A stretch of 64,000 nucleotides of DNA from Variovorax sp. CF079 (GTDB lineage: Bacteria > Pseudomonadota > Gammaproteobacteria > Burkholderiales > Burkholderiaceae_C): assembly GCF_900101545.1 (NCBI RefSeq), contig NZ_FMZU01000015.1, positions 62,001 through 126,000 on the forward strand. The letters run 5' to 3'. This document shows positions 43,173 through 53,482 of this stretch, piece after piece. How positions within the stretch are numbered: the stretch's first letter is position 1; every line of letters starts with the position of its first letter. The notes below the pieces were generated by a model that was not told where the DNA came from, did not search any database, and saw nothing but the letters and a program-made list of their open reading frames with translations. A program made the translations under genes and the position numbers.

Positions 43173-43841
43173 TCAGCGCCCGAACTCGTGATTCAGGCCG
43201 ATCGCCACGCTGCGCACGCCCCCGGGCCCGGTGCGCGCCGCGCTCACGTCGATGCTGATCAGGGGCGTCAGGCTGAAGCGCGCGCCGACGCGCGAAGTCC
43301 AGAGCCCGAAGGCACGGTTGCGCTCGGCGATCAGGGACACGGTGTCGTTCAGCGCCCATTCGCCGGCCAGTCCGCCGCGGCCGCTGCGCGCGCCGGTGCC
43401 GGGGGCCCAGTCGGCACCCAGGTTGGCGTGGACCTGCAGGCTGTCGGTCGCGCGCCAGGTCACGGGAACGACGAACTGGCCGCCGGTGCGGCCGCCGTGG
43501 CGCGGCAGCTCGAAGGTTGCGCCCATCGAGACGGCCGCGCTCCACTGCGCATCGGGCGCCTGCCCGAGAAAGGTCCACTTGAGCTGCGGGCCCACCGTGT
43601 GCAGGCGATCCCCAGCCACCGCGATGCGATCGATGTTGAGACCCAGCTCGACCGGGCCGACGCGGCAGGCCGGCCCGAGGTGCCAGAGCGTGGTCTGCTG
43701 GCTGCGGGTGCGCGTACCCCACAACTCGTACTGGCACTGGCCCCGATCGAGCGTGCCCGCGTCGTCGACGTCGAAATGGCCGCCGGCCTGCGCGGAGGCT
43801 GCAGCGAACCACAGCGGGGCCATCAGATAGCGTCGAATCAT
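43173..43841 (-). CDS. Predicted outer-membrane beta-barrel-like protein
   Basis: A 222-residue protein with a signal peptide (MIRRYLMAPLWFAAASAQA, cleavage after AQA). Its mature part alternates hydrophobic and polar residues in strand-like stretches (QLKWTFLG, WSAAVSMGATFELP, VGARFSLTPLISIDVSAAR) and ends in an aromatic-containing strand GLNHEFGR. This suggests a small porin-like barrel, possibly with an amphipathic heavy-metal-resistance or transport relative. No family can be named with confidence. It is followed 41 bp later by the nucleotidyltransferase gene. Confidence 0.7.
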   Translation of the reverse strand: MIRRYLMAPLWFAAASAQAGGHFDVDDAGTLDRGQCQYELWGTRTRSQQTTLWHLGPACRVGPVELGLNIDRIAVAGDRLHTVGPQLKWTFLGQAPDAQWSAAVSMGATFELPRHGGRTGGQFVVPVTWRATDSLQVHANLGADWAPGTGARSGRGGLAGEWALNDTVSLIAERNRAFGLWTSRVGARFSLTPLISIDVSAARTGPGGVRSVAIGLNHEFGR

Positions 43842-43881
43842 GGCCGCGCATTCTAGGAGCGGCCGGCGTCAATTCATCGGC

Positions 43882-44891
<1,010 letters not shown>

Positions 44892-44895
<4 letters not shown>

Positions 44896-47800
44896 GAGGT
44901 GCCCGCCGCCGAATTCAAGGCACGGCTCATGGCCTCGAACTGGAACTGCCGCGCCAGGGTGCGCTGCGCCGCCGTCCAGCCCGCGCATTCGGGCTGGGCC
45001 GCATCGATGGCGTCGAGCTGGTTCATGATGCCGCGGAAGTAGCCGAGGCCGACGGCCTCTTCGAGCGCTCGCAGGCTGGCCGCATCGGGCAGCACGGCCG
45101 CCGGCAGCGAGGGCGCCGGCGGCGGTGCCACGGCGCTGTCGGTCCAGCGCAGCGCGAGCCGGCGCTCGAGCCAGTCGAGCAGCTCGCTGTGGCGCACCGG
45201 CTTGACGAAGAAATCCTCGGGCGCGATGCCGACGTCGTTGTCCAGCCGCTTGTCGAAGGCATTGGCCGAGACGATTGCGACGGACGCCTGAGCGAGCCCG
45301 AGCGCGCGCGAGCGGCGGATGGTTTCCCAGCCGTCGATGCCGGGCATCGCGAGATCGACGAACATCGCGTCGGGATGCCAGCCGGCGGCGATCAGGTCCA
45401 GCGCATCATGGCCGCTGGCCGCCGTGCGCAGCTCGAAGCCCAGCGGCGCGAGCAGGTGCACGAGCAGTTCGCGGTCGGCCTCTTCGTTGTCGACCACCAG
45501 CAGGCGACGGCGCGGGCCTTCGTAGCCGCGCCGCAGCCGTGGCGCGGCCGCGATCTTGCGCCGCCCGCCGGCGACGGGCGCCTCGTGCACGCGCGGCAGG
45601 AACAGCCGCACCCGAAACACCGAGCCGGCGCCGGGCGCGCTCTGCACGCTCATCTCGCCGCCCATCAGGTCGATCAGCATCTTCGCGATCGTGAGGCCCA
45701 GGCCCGCGCCGGGCGCGGACGGGCCGGCGCTCGTGCCGCGCGCGAAGGGCTCGAAGATGCGGCTCAGTTCCTCGGCCGACATGCCGGGCCCGGTGTCCTC
45801 GACCTCGATGGCCGCGAACTCTCGCGCATAACGCAGGCGCAGCGTGACCTGCCCGCTGGCGGTGAACTTGATCGCATTGCCCAGCAGGTTGATGAGGATC
45901 TGCCGCACGCGCCGCTCGTCAGCGCGCACCAGCTCGGGCAGTTCGCCGGCGGGTTCGAAGCGGAAGGCCAGGCCCTTCTCGGCCGCCTGCAGCTCGAACA
46001 TGTCGGCCAGCTCGCTCATGAGCTCGGCGAACTCCATCGGCCTGGCATGCAGCGTGAGCTTGCCGGCCTCGATGTGCGCGATGTCGAGCGTGCCTTCGAT
46101 CAGCGACAGCAGGTGCTCGCCGCCGCGCTTGATGACCGCCACCGCCTGCTGCCGGTGCGGCGGCACGGCCGCGTCTTCCCCCATCAGCTGCGCATAGCCC
46201 AGAATGCTGTTGAGCGGCGTGCGCAGCTCGTGGCTGATGGCGCTGATGTAGCGGCTCTTGGCCTGGTTCGCCTGGTCCGCCTGCTCGCGCGCCTGCTCGG
46301 CCGTCTGCTTGGCGGCCTGCAAGGCGCGGTCGGTCTCGCGGTGAAGCTCGATCTCGCGCACCAGCAGGTGGGTCTGGCGGTTCGATTCTTCCTGCGCCAC
46401 CTTGCGGCTCTGGTGCGCGAGCACCAGCCACCAGGCGACGATGCCGGCGATCAGCAGCAGCGCCATGTAGGCCTTGAGAAAGCCCGAGCGCAGGTGCGCG
46501 GGGTTCGCCGCTTCGGCCAGCACCCCTTCGCCCAGGCCGCGCAGTTCCTGCTGGTAGAGCACGCCGAAGACCGCGGCGAGGAGCGGCACCACGATCAGCA
46601 TCAGCAGCAGGAAGTGGCCGAGCCCGGTATCGAGGTAGGGCCAGACGCGACGCGGCAGCAGCCAGCGCAGCGCGCCCGACCATTGCGCCGAGAGGCTCGC
46701 CTGCGGCTTGCAGAGATCACCGCAGCGCGCGTCGAGCGTGCAGCACAGCGAGCAGATCGCGCCCTGGTAGGCGGGGCAGTGCGCCATGTCGGGGCCTTCG
46801 TACTCGCGCTCGCAGATCACGCAGCGCTGCGTGCTGAGGCGCCGGTAGCTGCCGGCCTCCGATTCGACGCGCGCCCAGCGCACCGCCGCGCGGCCGGTGG
46901 CCGGTGCGAAAGGCGCCGAGCCGCAGTCGTCGGACACCCGCGCGATGTAGTACTTGCCGCGCGTGGCCCAGGCGATCAGCGGCGCCGCGACGAAGGCGGT
47001 GCCCAGCGCGATCAGCGCCGAGAAGGCCTGCGCCATCGGCCCGAACACACCAAGGTGCGCCGTGATCGACAGGGCCGAGGCCAGCGCCATCGCGCCGACG
47101 CCGACCGGGTTGATGTCCCACAGGTGCGCGCGCTTGAACTCGATGCCCGGCGGCGAGAGGCCCAGCGGCTTGTTGACGACGAGATCCGCCACCACCGCCA
47201 TCATCCAGGCGATCGCGATGTTGGCGTAGAGGCCGAGCACGTCGCCCAGCGCCTCGAACACGTTCATCTCCATCAGCATGAAGGCGATCAGCGCATTGAA
47301 CACCACCCACACCACGCGGCCCGGATGACTGTGCGTGACGCGCGAGAAGAAATTGCTCCAGGCGAGCGAGCCCGCATAGGCGTTGGTGACGTTGATCTTG
47401 AGCTGCGAGATCACGACGAACAGCGCCGTCGCGGCCACCGCCCAGCCGTATTGGGGGAACACGTACTCGTAGGCGGCCAGGTACATCTGATTGGGGTCGA
47501 CCGCACGCTCGGGCGGCACCATGTGGCCGATGGCGAGGTAGGCGAGCAGCGCGCCGCCCAGCATCTTGAGCACGCCCAGCACCACCCAGCCCGGCCCGCC
47601 GACGAGCACGCCGGCCCACCAGCGCCCGCGGTTGGCGGCGGTGCGGACCGGCATGAAACGCAGGTAGTCGGCCTGCTCGCCCATCTGCGTGATCAGCGCG
47701 ATGCCGACGGTGAGGGCGGCACCGAACAGGTGCAGATCGAATCCGATGGCGCCGGGCTTGACGCCGTTGTAGTGCACGATGCCGTCGAACGCACCAGGAT

Positions 47801-48425
47801 CGCGCACAAGCACATAGCCGAAGGGCACCACCAGCATCACGAGCCAGATCGGCTGGGTCCACACCTGCAGCCGGCTGATGGCCGAGATGCCGTGCGTGAC
47901 CAGCGGAATCACCACCAGCGCGCAGACCAGGTAGCCCCACACCACGGGGATGCCCAGCGCCAGCTCGAGCGCATAGGCCATCACCGCCGCCTCGAGCGCG
48001 AAGAAGATGAAGGTGAAGGAGGCGTAGATCAGCGAGGTCAGCGTGGAGCCGATGTAGCCGAAGCCGGCGCCGCGCGTGAGCAGGTCCATGTCGACGCCGT
48101 AGCGTGCCGCATAGACGCTGATCGGCAGGCCGGCCAGGAAGATGATGAGCCCGGTGACCAGGATCGCCCAGGCCGCATTGATGAAGCCGTACTGCACCAG
48201 CAGCGTGGCGCCGACCGCTTCGAGGATCAGGAAGGAGGCCGCGCCGCCGAAGGCCGTGCTCGCCACGCGCCATTCCGACATGCGCCGAAAGCGCTGGGGG
48301 GTGTAGCGCAGGGCATAGTCCTCGAGCGTTTCGCGCGCCACCCAGCTGTTGTAGTCGCGCCGAACCTTGACGATGCGCTGCGGCGCTTCGTCGCTCGGGA
48401 GCGGGGGAACGGCGGTAGAGTCCAC
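44892..48425 (-). CDS. NCS1 transporter - cysteine-rich - histidine kinase - receiver fusion protein
   Basis: A 1177-residue hybrid sensor. Residues about 45-495 form an NCS1 nucleobase/hydantoin:cation symporter domain with around 12 helices. Residues 535-572 hold eight cysteines (C535, C538, C550, C558, C561, C562, C568, C572), a likely zinc site. Two more helices lie at about 602-622 and 652-670, then a coiled coil (680-720). The kinase core has H732 in SAISHELRTP, N850, the EDTGPG block (D877) and the GAGLGL lid. The receiver domain has D1024 and K1075. A helical tail follows without an obvious HPt histidine. It is coupled to a LuxR-type regulator gene and divergent from ureA by 54 bp. 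Confidence 0.93.
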
Positions 48426-48479
48426 GGGTTCAAAGTGCAGCTTTCATGCCACGGCACGAGTGTTGCAACATCGCCGCTC
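48426..48479. promoter_or_regulatory. 54-bp divergent promoter region between sensor kinase and ureA
   Basis: Only 54 bp separate the two start codons, so both promoters must overlap each other or the coding ends. I see no strong sigma-70 boxes and no Shine-Dalgarno sequence in front of ureA. This compactness suggests that the two-component regulator acts on both directions, or that one gene is expressed from an internal promoter. Confidence 0.5.
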
Positions 48480-48782
48480 ATGGAACTGACACCGCGAGAA
48501 AAAGACAAATTGTTGATCTTCACGGCCGCCCTGCTGGCCGAACGGCGCCGCGCACGCGGGCTGAAGCTCAACTACCCCGAAGCCGTGGCGCTGATCTCAG
48601 CTGCCGTGATGGAAGGTGCGCGCGACGGCAAGAGCGTGGCCGCCCTGATGAGCGAGGGCCGCAGCGTCCTGTCGCGCGCCGACGTGATGGACGGGGTGGC
48701 CGAGATGATTCCGGACATCCAGGTCGAGGCCACCTTTCCGGACGGCACCAAGCTCGTGACCGTGCACCAACCCATCGTTTGA
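48480..48782 (+). CDS. ureA: Urease gamma subunit
   Basis: A 100-residue structural subunit with the typical MELTPREKDKLLIFTAALLAERRR start, GLKLNYPEAVALISA and the EMIPDIQVEATFPDGTKLVTVH end. It assembles with UreB and UreC into the nickel enzyme that hydrolyses urea to ammonia and carbamate. It is first in the cluster; ureD, usually upstream of ureA, is not here. The ATG has no good ribosome site. UreJ begins 19 bp downstream. Confidence 0.97.
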   Translation: MELTPREKDKLLIFTAALLAERRRARGLKLNYPEAVALISAAVMEGARDGKSVAALMSEGRSVLSRADVMDGVAEMIPDIQVEATFPDGTKLVTVHQPIV

Positions 48783-48801
48783 AAAACCACCCGCCACCAC
48801 C

Positions 48802-49398
48802 ATGCGCCTTCTTCGCCAAGCCCCTTTGCTCTTGATTGCGGCGCTGCCGTTGGCCGCGGCCGCCCACACCGGCGCCGATGCCGGCCTGCACCACGGATTC
48901 ATGTCCGGCTTCCTGCACCCGCTGACGGGGTTTGACCACCTGGCTGCGATGGTGGCGGTCGGCCTGTGGAGCGCGCTCACCGCGCGCCGTGCCTGGCCCG
49001 ACCTGCTGTGGGCGCCGCTGGGCTTCGCGCTGATGCTGCTGGCCGGCGCGTTGCTCGGGTTGGCGGGCGTGCAACTCCCGGTCGTCGAACCCATGATCGC
49101 TGCGTCGCTGCTGGTGCTGGGCCTGCTGGTCGTCACGCAGCGCCGCCTGCCGGCGCTGGCCGCCGCCGCGCTGGTCGGCCTGTTCGCCGTGTTCCATGGC
49201 GTCGCGCATGGTCAAGAGCTGGCAGGCGAATCCGGTGCCGCGCTCACCCTGGCCGGCATGCTCGCTGCGACGGTGCTGCTGCATGCGGCCGGCATCGCGA
49301 TCGGCTGGTCGCTGCGCCATGCGAACCGTTGGGTGCCGCGCGTTGCGGGCGCAGCGGTGGCGATCTTCGGCGTTGCACTGCTCGGCGGCGTTGTATGA
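48802..49398 (+). CDS. ureJ: HupE/UreJ-family nickel-uptake membrane protein
   Basis: A 198-residue membrane protein with a signal-like first helix (MRLLRQAPLLLIAALPLAAA), the HupE/UreJ motif FLHPLTGFDHLAAM near residue 40 and five further helices. Family members import nickel or cobalt for metalloenzymes. Its place between ureA and ureB is typical in Burkholderiales. A dispersed repeat copy (49403-49473) separates it from ureB, with 88 bp between them. Confidence 0.93.
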   Translation: MRLLRQAPLLLIAALPLAAAAHTGADAGLHHGFMSGFLHPLTGFDHLAAMVAVGLWSALTARRAWPDLLWAPLGFALMLLAGALLGLAGVQLPVVEPMIAASLLVLGLLVVTQRRLPALAAAALVGLFAVFHGVAHGQELAGESGAALTLAGMLAATVLLHAAGIAIGWSLRHANRWVPRVAGAAVAIFGVALLGGVV

Positions 49399-49402
49399 CC
49401 GC

Positions 49403-49473
49403 CCCCCGGCTTGCCACTTCGTGTGCTTCGCCACCCCCCGAGGGGGAGGCGCCTCCGCCTTGGGGCGGCCCGG
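49403..49473. repeat. Dispersed palindromic repeat, copy 3 (inverted)
   Basis: This is the reverse complement of the family at 36405 and 37747. Reading plus strand it has CCCCCCGAGGGGG followed by a TTGGGGCGGCCCGG end. It sits between ureJ and ureB, and the sequence just past its end (GGCGGAGGC) provides the purine-rich stretch before the ureB ATG. Confidence 0.8.
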
Positions 49474-49486
49474 CGGCGGAGGCATC

Positions 49487-49792
49487 ATGATTCCCGGCGA
49501 ACTCATCACCGACGAGGGCGATCACGTCCTCAATCCCGGCCGCCGCGCGATCACGCTGGTGGTGCAGAACACCGCCGACCGTCCGATCCAGGTCGGCTCG
49601 CACTACCACTTCGCCGAGACCAACGGCGCGCTGGGCTTCGACCGCGAGGCTGCGCGCGGCATGCGCCTGAACATCGCCTCGGGCACCGCGGTGCGCTTCG
49701 AGCCGGGGCAGCAGCGCACGGTCGAACTGGTGGATTTCGCCGGCGACCGCCTCGTCTACGGTTTCCGCGGACTGGTTCAAGGAAAGCTCTAA
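49487..49792 (+). CDS. ureB: Urease beta subunit
   Basis: A 101-residue subunit with the start MIPGELITDEGDHVLNPGRR and the conserved VQNTADRPIQVGSHYHFAETN block. It is part of the UreABC core. Translation starts at 49487, with GGAGG shortly upstream contributed in part by the end of the dispersed repeat. UreC begins 2 bp past its stop. Confidence 0.97.
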   Translation: MIPGELITDEGDHVLNPGRRAITLVVQNTADRPIQVGSHYHFAETNGALGFDREAARGMRLNIASGTAVRFEPGQQRTVELVDFAGDRLVYGFRGLVQGKL

Positions 49793-49794
49793 AC

Positions 49795-51513
49795 ATGGCA
49801 ACGATCGGCCGGCGTGCCTACGCCGAAATCTTCGGCCCCAGCGTGGGCGACCGCGTGCGCCTGGCGGACACCGATCTCGTGATCGAGGTGGAAGAGGACT
49901 ACACCCTGCGCGCCGGCGGCTACGGCGAGGAGGTCAAGTTCGGCGGCGGCAAGACCATCCGCGACGGCATGGCGCAGTCGCAGCGCACGAGGGCCGAGGG
50001 CACGGTCGACACGGTGATGACCAACGCGCTGATCCTCGACCACTGGGGCATCGTCAAGGCCGACATCGGCCTTCGGGGCGGTCGCATCGTCGCCATCGGC
50101 AAGGCTGGCAACCCGGACGTGCAGCCTGGCGTGGACATCGTCATCGGCCCGGGCACCGAGGTCATCAGCTGCGAGGGCAACATCGTCACCGCCGGCGGCA
50201 TCGACAGCCACATCCACTTCATCTGCCCGCAGCAGATCGAAGAGGCGCTCGCGTCCGGCGTCACCACCATGCTCGGCGGCGGCACCGGCCCCGCAACCGG
50301 CACCTTCGCGACCACCGCGACGCCGGGGCCCTGGCACATCGAGCGTATGCTGCAGGCGGCCGACGCCTTTCCGATGAACCTCGGCTTCCTCGGCAAGGGC
50401 AACGCGAGCCTGCCGGCTGCGCTGCACGAGCAGATCGATGCCGGCGTCATGGGCCTCAAGCTGCATGAAGACTGGGGCACCACGCCGGCGGCGATCAGCA
50501 ACTGCCTCGACGTGGCCGACGCCACCGACACGCAGGTCGCGATCCACAGCGACACGCTGAACGAATCCGGCTTCGTCGAGAACACCATCGCGGCCGTGAA
50601 GGGCCGCGCGATCTGCGCCTTCCACACCGAAGGCGCGGGCGGCGGCCATGCGCCCGACATCCTGCGCGTGGTGGGCGAGCCGAACTTCCTGCCCTCCTCC
50701 ACCAACCCCACCATGCCCTACACCGTGAACACGCTCGACGAACACGTCGACATGTTGATGGTGTGCCATCACCTCGATGCCGGCATCCCCGAAGACCTGG
50801 CCTTCGCCGAAAGCCGCATCCGCAAGGAAACGATCGCGGCCGAAGACATCCTGCACGACCTCGGCGCGATCAGCATGTTCAGCTCCGACAGCCAGGCCAT
50901 GGGCCGGGTCGGCGAGGTCGTCATCCGCTGCTGGCAGACCGCCCACAAGATGAAGGGCCAGCGCGGCAAGCTGCCGGAAGACGGCGCGCGCAACGACAAC
51001 TTCCGCGCCAAGCGCTACGTCGCCAAGTACACGATCAACCCCGCCATCGCGCACGGCATCGCGCACGAGGTGGGCAGCATCGAGGTCGGCAAGTGGGCCG
51101 ACCTGGTGGTGTGGAAGCCGGCCTTCTTCGGCGTCAAGCCCTTCGCGATCCTGAAGGGCGGCACGATCGCGATGGCCGCGATGGGCGATCCCAACGCATC
51201 CATTCCGACACCGCAGCCGGTGCACTACCGCCCGATGTTCGGCGCCTTCGGCGGCTCGCTGGCGAAGAGCTCGCTGACCTTCGTCTCGCAGGCCGGCCTG
51301 GCCGCCGGCATCGGCGAGCGCTACGGGCTTGCCAAGACCCTGAGCGCGGTGAAGAACATCCGCGGCATCCGCAAGCAGCACATGGTGCACAACGCCTACA
51401 CGCCGAAGATGGAGATCGATGCGCAGACCTATGCGGTGCGCGCCGACGGGCAGCTGCTCGTCTGCGATCCGGCGGTTTCGCTGCCGATGGCGCAGCGGTA
51501 CTTTTTGTTCTGA
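49795..51513 (+). CDS. ureC: Urease alpha (catalytic) subunit
   Basis: A 572-residue amidohydrolase that binds two nickel ions. Expected residues are present with a constant offset from the Klebsiella enzyme: H139 and H141 (DSHIHF), carbamylated K222 (GLKLHEDWG), H251, H277, flap C324-H325 (MVCHHLDAG) and D365 (SSDSQAMG). Length is standard. It follows ureB by 2 bp. The next urease gene, ureE, is 695 bp away because a toxin-antitoxin pair on the opposite strand lies between them. Its stop is only 6 bp from that of the convergent toxin gene. Confidence 0.98.
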   Translation: MATIGRRAYAEIFGPSVGDRVRLADTDLVIEVEEDYTLRAGGYGEEVKFGGGKTIRDGMAQSQRTRAEGTVDTVMTNALILDHWGIVKADIGLRGGRIVAIGKAGNPDVQPGVDIVIGPGTEVISCEGNIVTAGGIDSHIHFICPQQIEEALASGVTTMLGGGTGPATGTFATTATPGPWHIERMLQAADAFPMNLGFLGKGNASLPAALHEQIDAGVMGLKLHEDWGTTPAAISNCLDVADATDTQVAIHSDTLNESGFVENTIAAVKGRAICAFHTEGAGGGHAPDILRVVGEPNFLPSSTNPTMPYTVNTLDEHVDMLMVCHHLDAGIPEDLAFAESRIRKETIAAEDILHDLGAISMFSSDSQAMGRVGEVVIRCWQTAHKMKGQRGKLPEDGARNDNFRAKRYVAKYTINPAIAHGIAHEVGSIEVGKWADLVVWKPAFFGVKPFAILKGGTIAMAAMGDPNASIPTPQPVHYRPMFGAFGGSLAKSSLTFVSQAGLAAGIGERYGLAKTLSAVKNIRGIRKQHMVHNAYTPKMEIDAQTYAVRADGQLLVCDPAVSLPMAQRYFLF

Positions 51514-51519
51514 AGCAGC

Positions 51520-51912
51520 TCAGCCGGTTCGCGCCTGCAAGTGCTCTCGAATCCAGGCGGCGAAGCCTAGCTCGTCGATCGCGCTGGCGGCGACGTCGAA
51601 CATCACCAAGGTCGCTTCAGCTTGAGCAGCAACCAATCGCTGACCATTCAGTGCGAGAAACAAACCCACAGCAAGGAACGCAGCGCGCTTGTTGCCATCG
51701 ACAAATGGATGATTCTTGGCAAGCCCGACGCCGTAGGCTGCAGCCAGATCGGCGAGATCAGGCTTGCCGCAGGCAACCAGATTGCGGGGCCGCGCCAATG
51801 CAGACTGGAACAACCCTTCGTCACGCAAGCCTGGGGCACCGCCATGCTCCGCCAGGCTCTCGTCGTGCAACAGCATCAGAGACCGCTGGTCGATCCAGCG
51901 CCACTGCCTCAT
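51520..51912 (-). CDS. doc: Doc-type (Fic-domain) toxin
   Basis: A 130-residue death-on-curing family protein with the Fic/Doc motif HPFVDGNKR, which places the catalytic histidine and the nucleotide-binding GNK. Family toxins phosphorylate elongation factor Tu. It overlaps its antitoxin gene by 4 bp and ends convergently with ureC. Codon use is somewhat less GC-rich than in ureC and ureE, suggesting that the pair was inserted. Toxicity is inferred from family only. Confidence 0.9.
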   Translation of the reverse strand: MRQWRWIDQRSLMLLHDESLAEHGGAPGLRDEGLFQSALARPRNLVACGKPDLADLAAAYGVGLAKNHPFVDGNKRAAFLAVGLFLALNGQRLVAAQAEATLVMFDVAASAIDELGFAAWIREHLQARTG

Positions 51913-52133
51913 TTGGCGAGCTGATGGAACGTGTCCCGAAACTCACGCATGAACTCGCGCCCCAGTTTCAGTTGCTCCTCCACGTCGGGGTCGTACGGTG
52001 TCAGGGTCACACCGTTTGCAGCCTCGGTCATGAACAGCGTGTCCCCCTTCTCGACCTTCAAGCGGGCCAGCACTTCCTTGGGCAGGATCACGCCCACGGA
52101 GTTACCAATTTGCGTTAGTTTGAGCGCCGACAT
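51909..52133 (-). CDS. AbrB/MazE-type antitoxin of the Doc toxin
   Basis: A 74-residue protein with the SpoVT/AbrB swapped-hairpin N-terminus (LKLTQIGNSVGVILPKEVLARL) and an acidic, helical C-terminal tail that would wrap the toxin. Gene order antitoxin then toxin, with ATGA overlap, is classical. An inverted repeat (TATAAC-TGTT-GTTATA, 52150-52165) lies 17 bp upstream of its start and is a likely autoregulatory operator. Pairing of Doc with AbrB rather than Phd is known and not unusual. Confidence 0.9.
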   Translation of the reverse strand: MSALKLTQIGNSVGVILPKEVLARLKVEKGDTLFMTEAANGVTLTPYDPDVEEQLKLGREFMREFRDTFHQLAK

Positions 52134-52149
52134 CGCGATTCCCTGAAGT

Positions 52150-52165
52150 TATAACTGTTGTTATA
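52150..52165. promoter_or_regulatory. Inverted repeat in front of the antitoxin, also upstream of ureE
   Basis: TATAAC and GTTATA are perfect arms around a 4-base spacer in a short AT-rich patch. On the minus strand TTGATG and TAATAT, 17 bases apart, could be the promoter boxes. Being 44 bp before ureE, the same element may influence ureEFG transcription. Confidence 0.5.
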
Positions 52166-52208
52166 TTATCGAGGATCAACCGCGGCATCAAGCCCTTCTA
52201 CATTGCCC

Positions 52209-52787
52209 ATGCTCACAGCCAACAAACTCATGCCCCAAGGCGGCGGCCTCGCGCCGGTGCTGCTCAAGCGCGCCGCCACCGTCGAACTCGACTGGGACGT
52301 GCGCCAGAAGAGCCGCTTCGATGCCACCGATTCGCAAGGCCGGCAGATCGGCGTGTTCCTGCCGCGCGGCACCGCGGTGCGCGGCGGCGATGTGCTGGTG
52401 GCCGAAGACGGCTCGCTTATCAAGGTGATCGCAGCCAAACAGCCGGTGCTGGTGATCACGCATTGCAGCGAGCACGGCACGCCCTTCGACCTGACGCGCG
52501 CGGCCTATCACCTGGGCAACCGGCATGTGCCGATCGAGCTCAAGCCCGACCACCTGAAGATCGAACCCGACCACGTGCTGGCCGGCATGCTGCGCTCGAT
52601 GCACCTGATCGTGCGCGAAGCCGAGGAGGCTTTCGAACCCGAAGGCGGTGCGTATGGCGCGCATGGCGGCGGCCATGGGCATTCGCATGGCGCCGCGCCG
52701 GTGGGGCCGGTGCTGCATCCGGACGCGTACGCGGCGCCGCATGCGCACGATCACGGCCACGATCATTCCCACGGCCACTCGCACTGA
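52209..52787 (+). CDS. ureE: Urease accessory protein UreE (His-rich nickel chaperone)
   Basis: A 192-residue protein with the UreE N-terminal fold (VELDWDVRQKSRFDATDSQG), the C-terminal ferredoxin-like domain (YHLGNRHVPIELKPDHLKIEPDHV), and a His-rich tail holding 13 histidines in the last 46 residues. It delivers nickel to the UreG/UreC complex. The ATG at 52209 is preferred over upstream in-frame codons because those extend into the antitoxin promoter. It overlaps ureF by one base (TGATG). Confidence 0.95.
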   Translation: MLTANKLMPQGGGLAPVLLKRAATVELDWDVRQKSRFDATDSQGRQIGVFLPRGTAVRGGDVLVAEDGSLIKVIAAKQPVLVITHCSEHGTPFDLTRAAYHLGNRHVPIELKPDHLKIEPDHVLAGMLRSMHLIVREAEEAFEPEGGAYGAHGGGHGHSHGAAPVGPVLHPDAYAAPHAHDHGHDHSHGHSH

Positions 52788-53476
52788 TGGACGACGCGCC
52801 GGGCGCCCTGTCCGCTGCCAGCTTGCTGCAGCTGATCTGGCTGGCCTCGCCGGCGCTGCCCGTCGGCGGCTTCTCCTATTCGGAGGGGCTGGAAGCGGGC
52901 ATCGAATGGGCCGGCCTCGCCACCGAAGCGGCGGCCTCCGACTGGCTGGCCGACCAGCTCCATCTGAGCCTGGCGCGCGCCGACCTCGCGGTCGTGGCGC
53001 AGGCGGTTCCCGCCTGGCGCAGCGGCGACACGGCACGCATCCGCGCGCTCAACGACTGGGTGTTCCAGACCCGCGAATCCGCCGAGTTCCTGCTGCAGAC
53101 CGAGCAGATGGGCCGTTCCTTCGTCGAATGGCTCAAGCTGCACCATGCCGACGCCGCGAGCGTCTTCGACAGCCTGCCCGCAAGCTATCCCGTAGCCTTC
53201 GCCTTCGCCGCCAGCCGCACCGGGGCACCGGTGCGCGACGCCTGCCTGGCCTTCGCCTTCGGCTGGGCCGAGAACATGGTGGCGGCGGCGGTCAAGGCCG
53301 TGCCGCTGGGGCAAAGCGCCGGCCAGCGCATGCTGGGCCGGCTGGCCGCGGAAATTCCCACAGCAGTCGAGAGTGCGCTCACACTGGCGGATGATGAACG
53401 CCAGGCCTTTTCCCCCATGCTCGCCGTGCTGTCGGCGCGCCACGAAACCCAGTATTCGCGCCTCTTTAGAAGCTGA
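52787..53476 (+). CDS. ureF: Urease accessory protein UreF
   Basis: A 229-residue all-helical protein with the UreF motif LIWLASPALPVGGFSYSEGLE near the N-terminus. UreF binds UreD(H) and UreG to gate GTPase-dependent nickel insertion. Since ureD is missing from this cluster, UreF must use a partner encoded elsewhere. The ATG overlaps the ureE stop, and ureG begins 6 bp after its stop. Confidence 0.95.
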   Translation: MDDAPGALSAASLLQLIWLASPALPVGGFSYSEGLEAGIEWAGLATEAAASDWLADQLHLSLARADLAVVAQAVPAWRSGDTARIRALNDWVFQTRESAEFLLQTEQMGRSFVEWLKLHHADAASVFDSLPASYPVAFAFAASRTGAPVRDACLAFAFGWAENMVAAAVKAVPLGQSAGQRMLGRLAAEIPTAVESALTLADDERQAFSPMLAVLSARHETQYSRLFRS

Positions 53477-53482
53477 ACCATC

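Noticed and set aside
45189..48479. A plus-strand open frame of about 1100 codons opposite the sensor kinase, in frame with ureA
   Set aside because: It runs into ureA by chance; composition is antisense-like, and the kinase on the other strand is unambiguous. Only the last 100 codons (ureA) are real.
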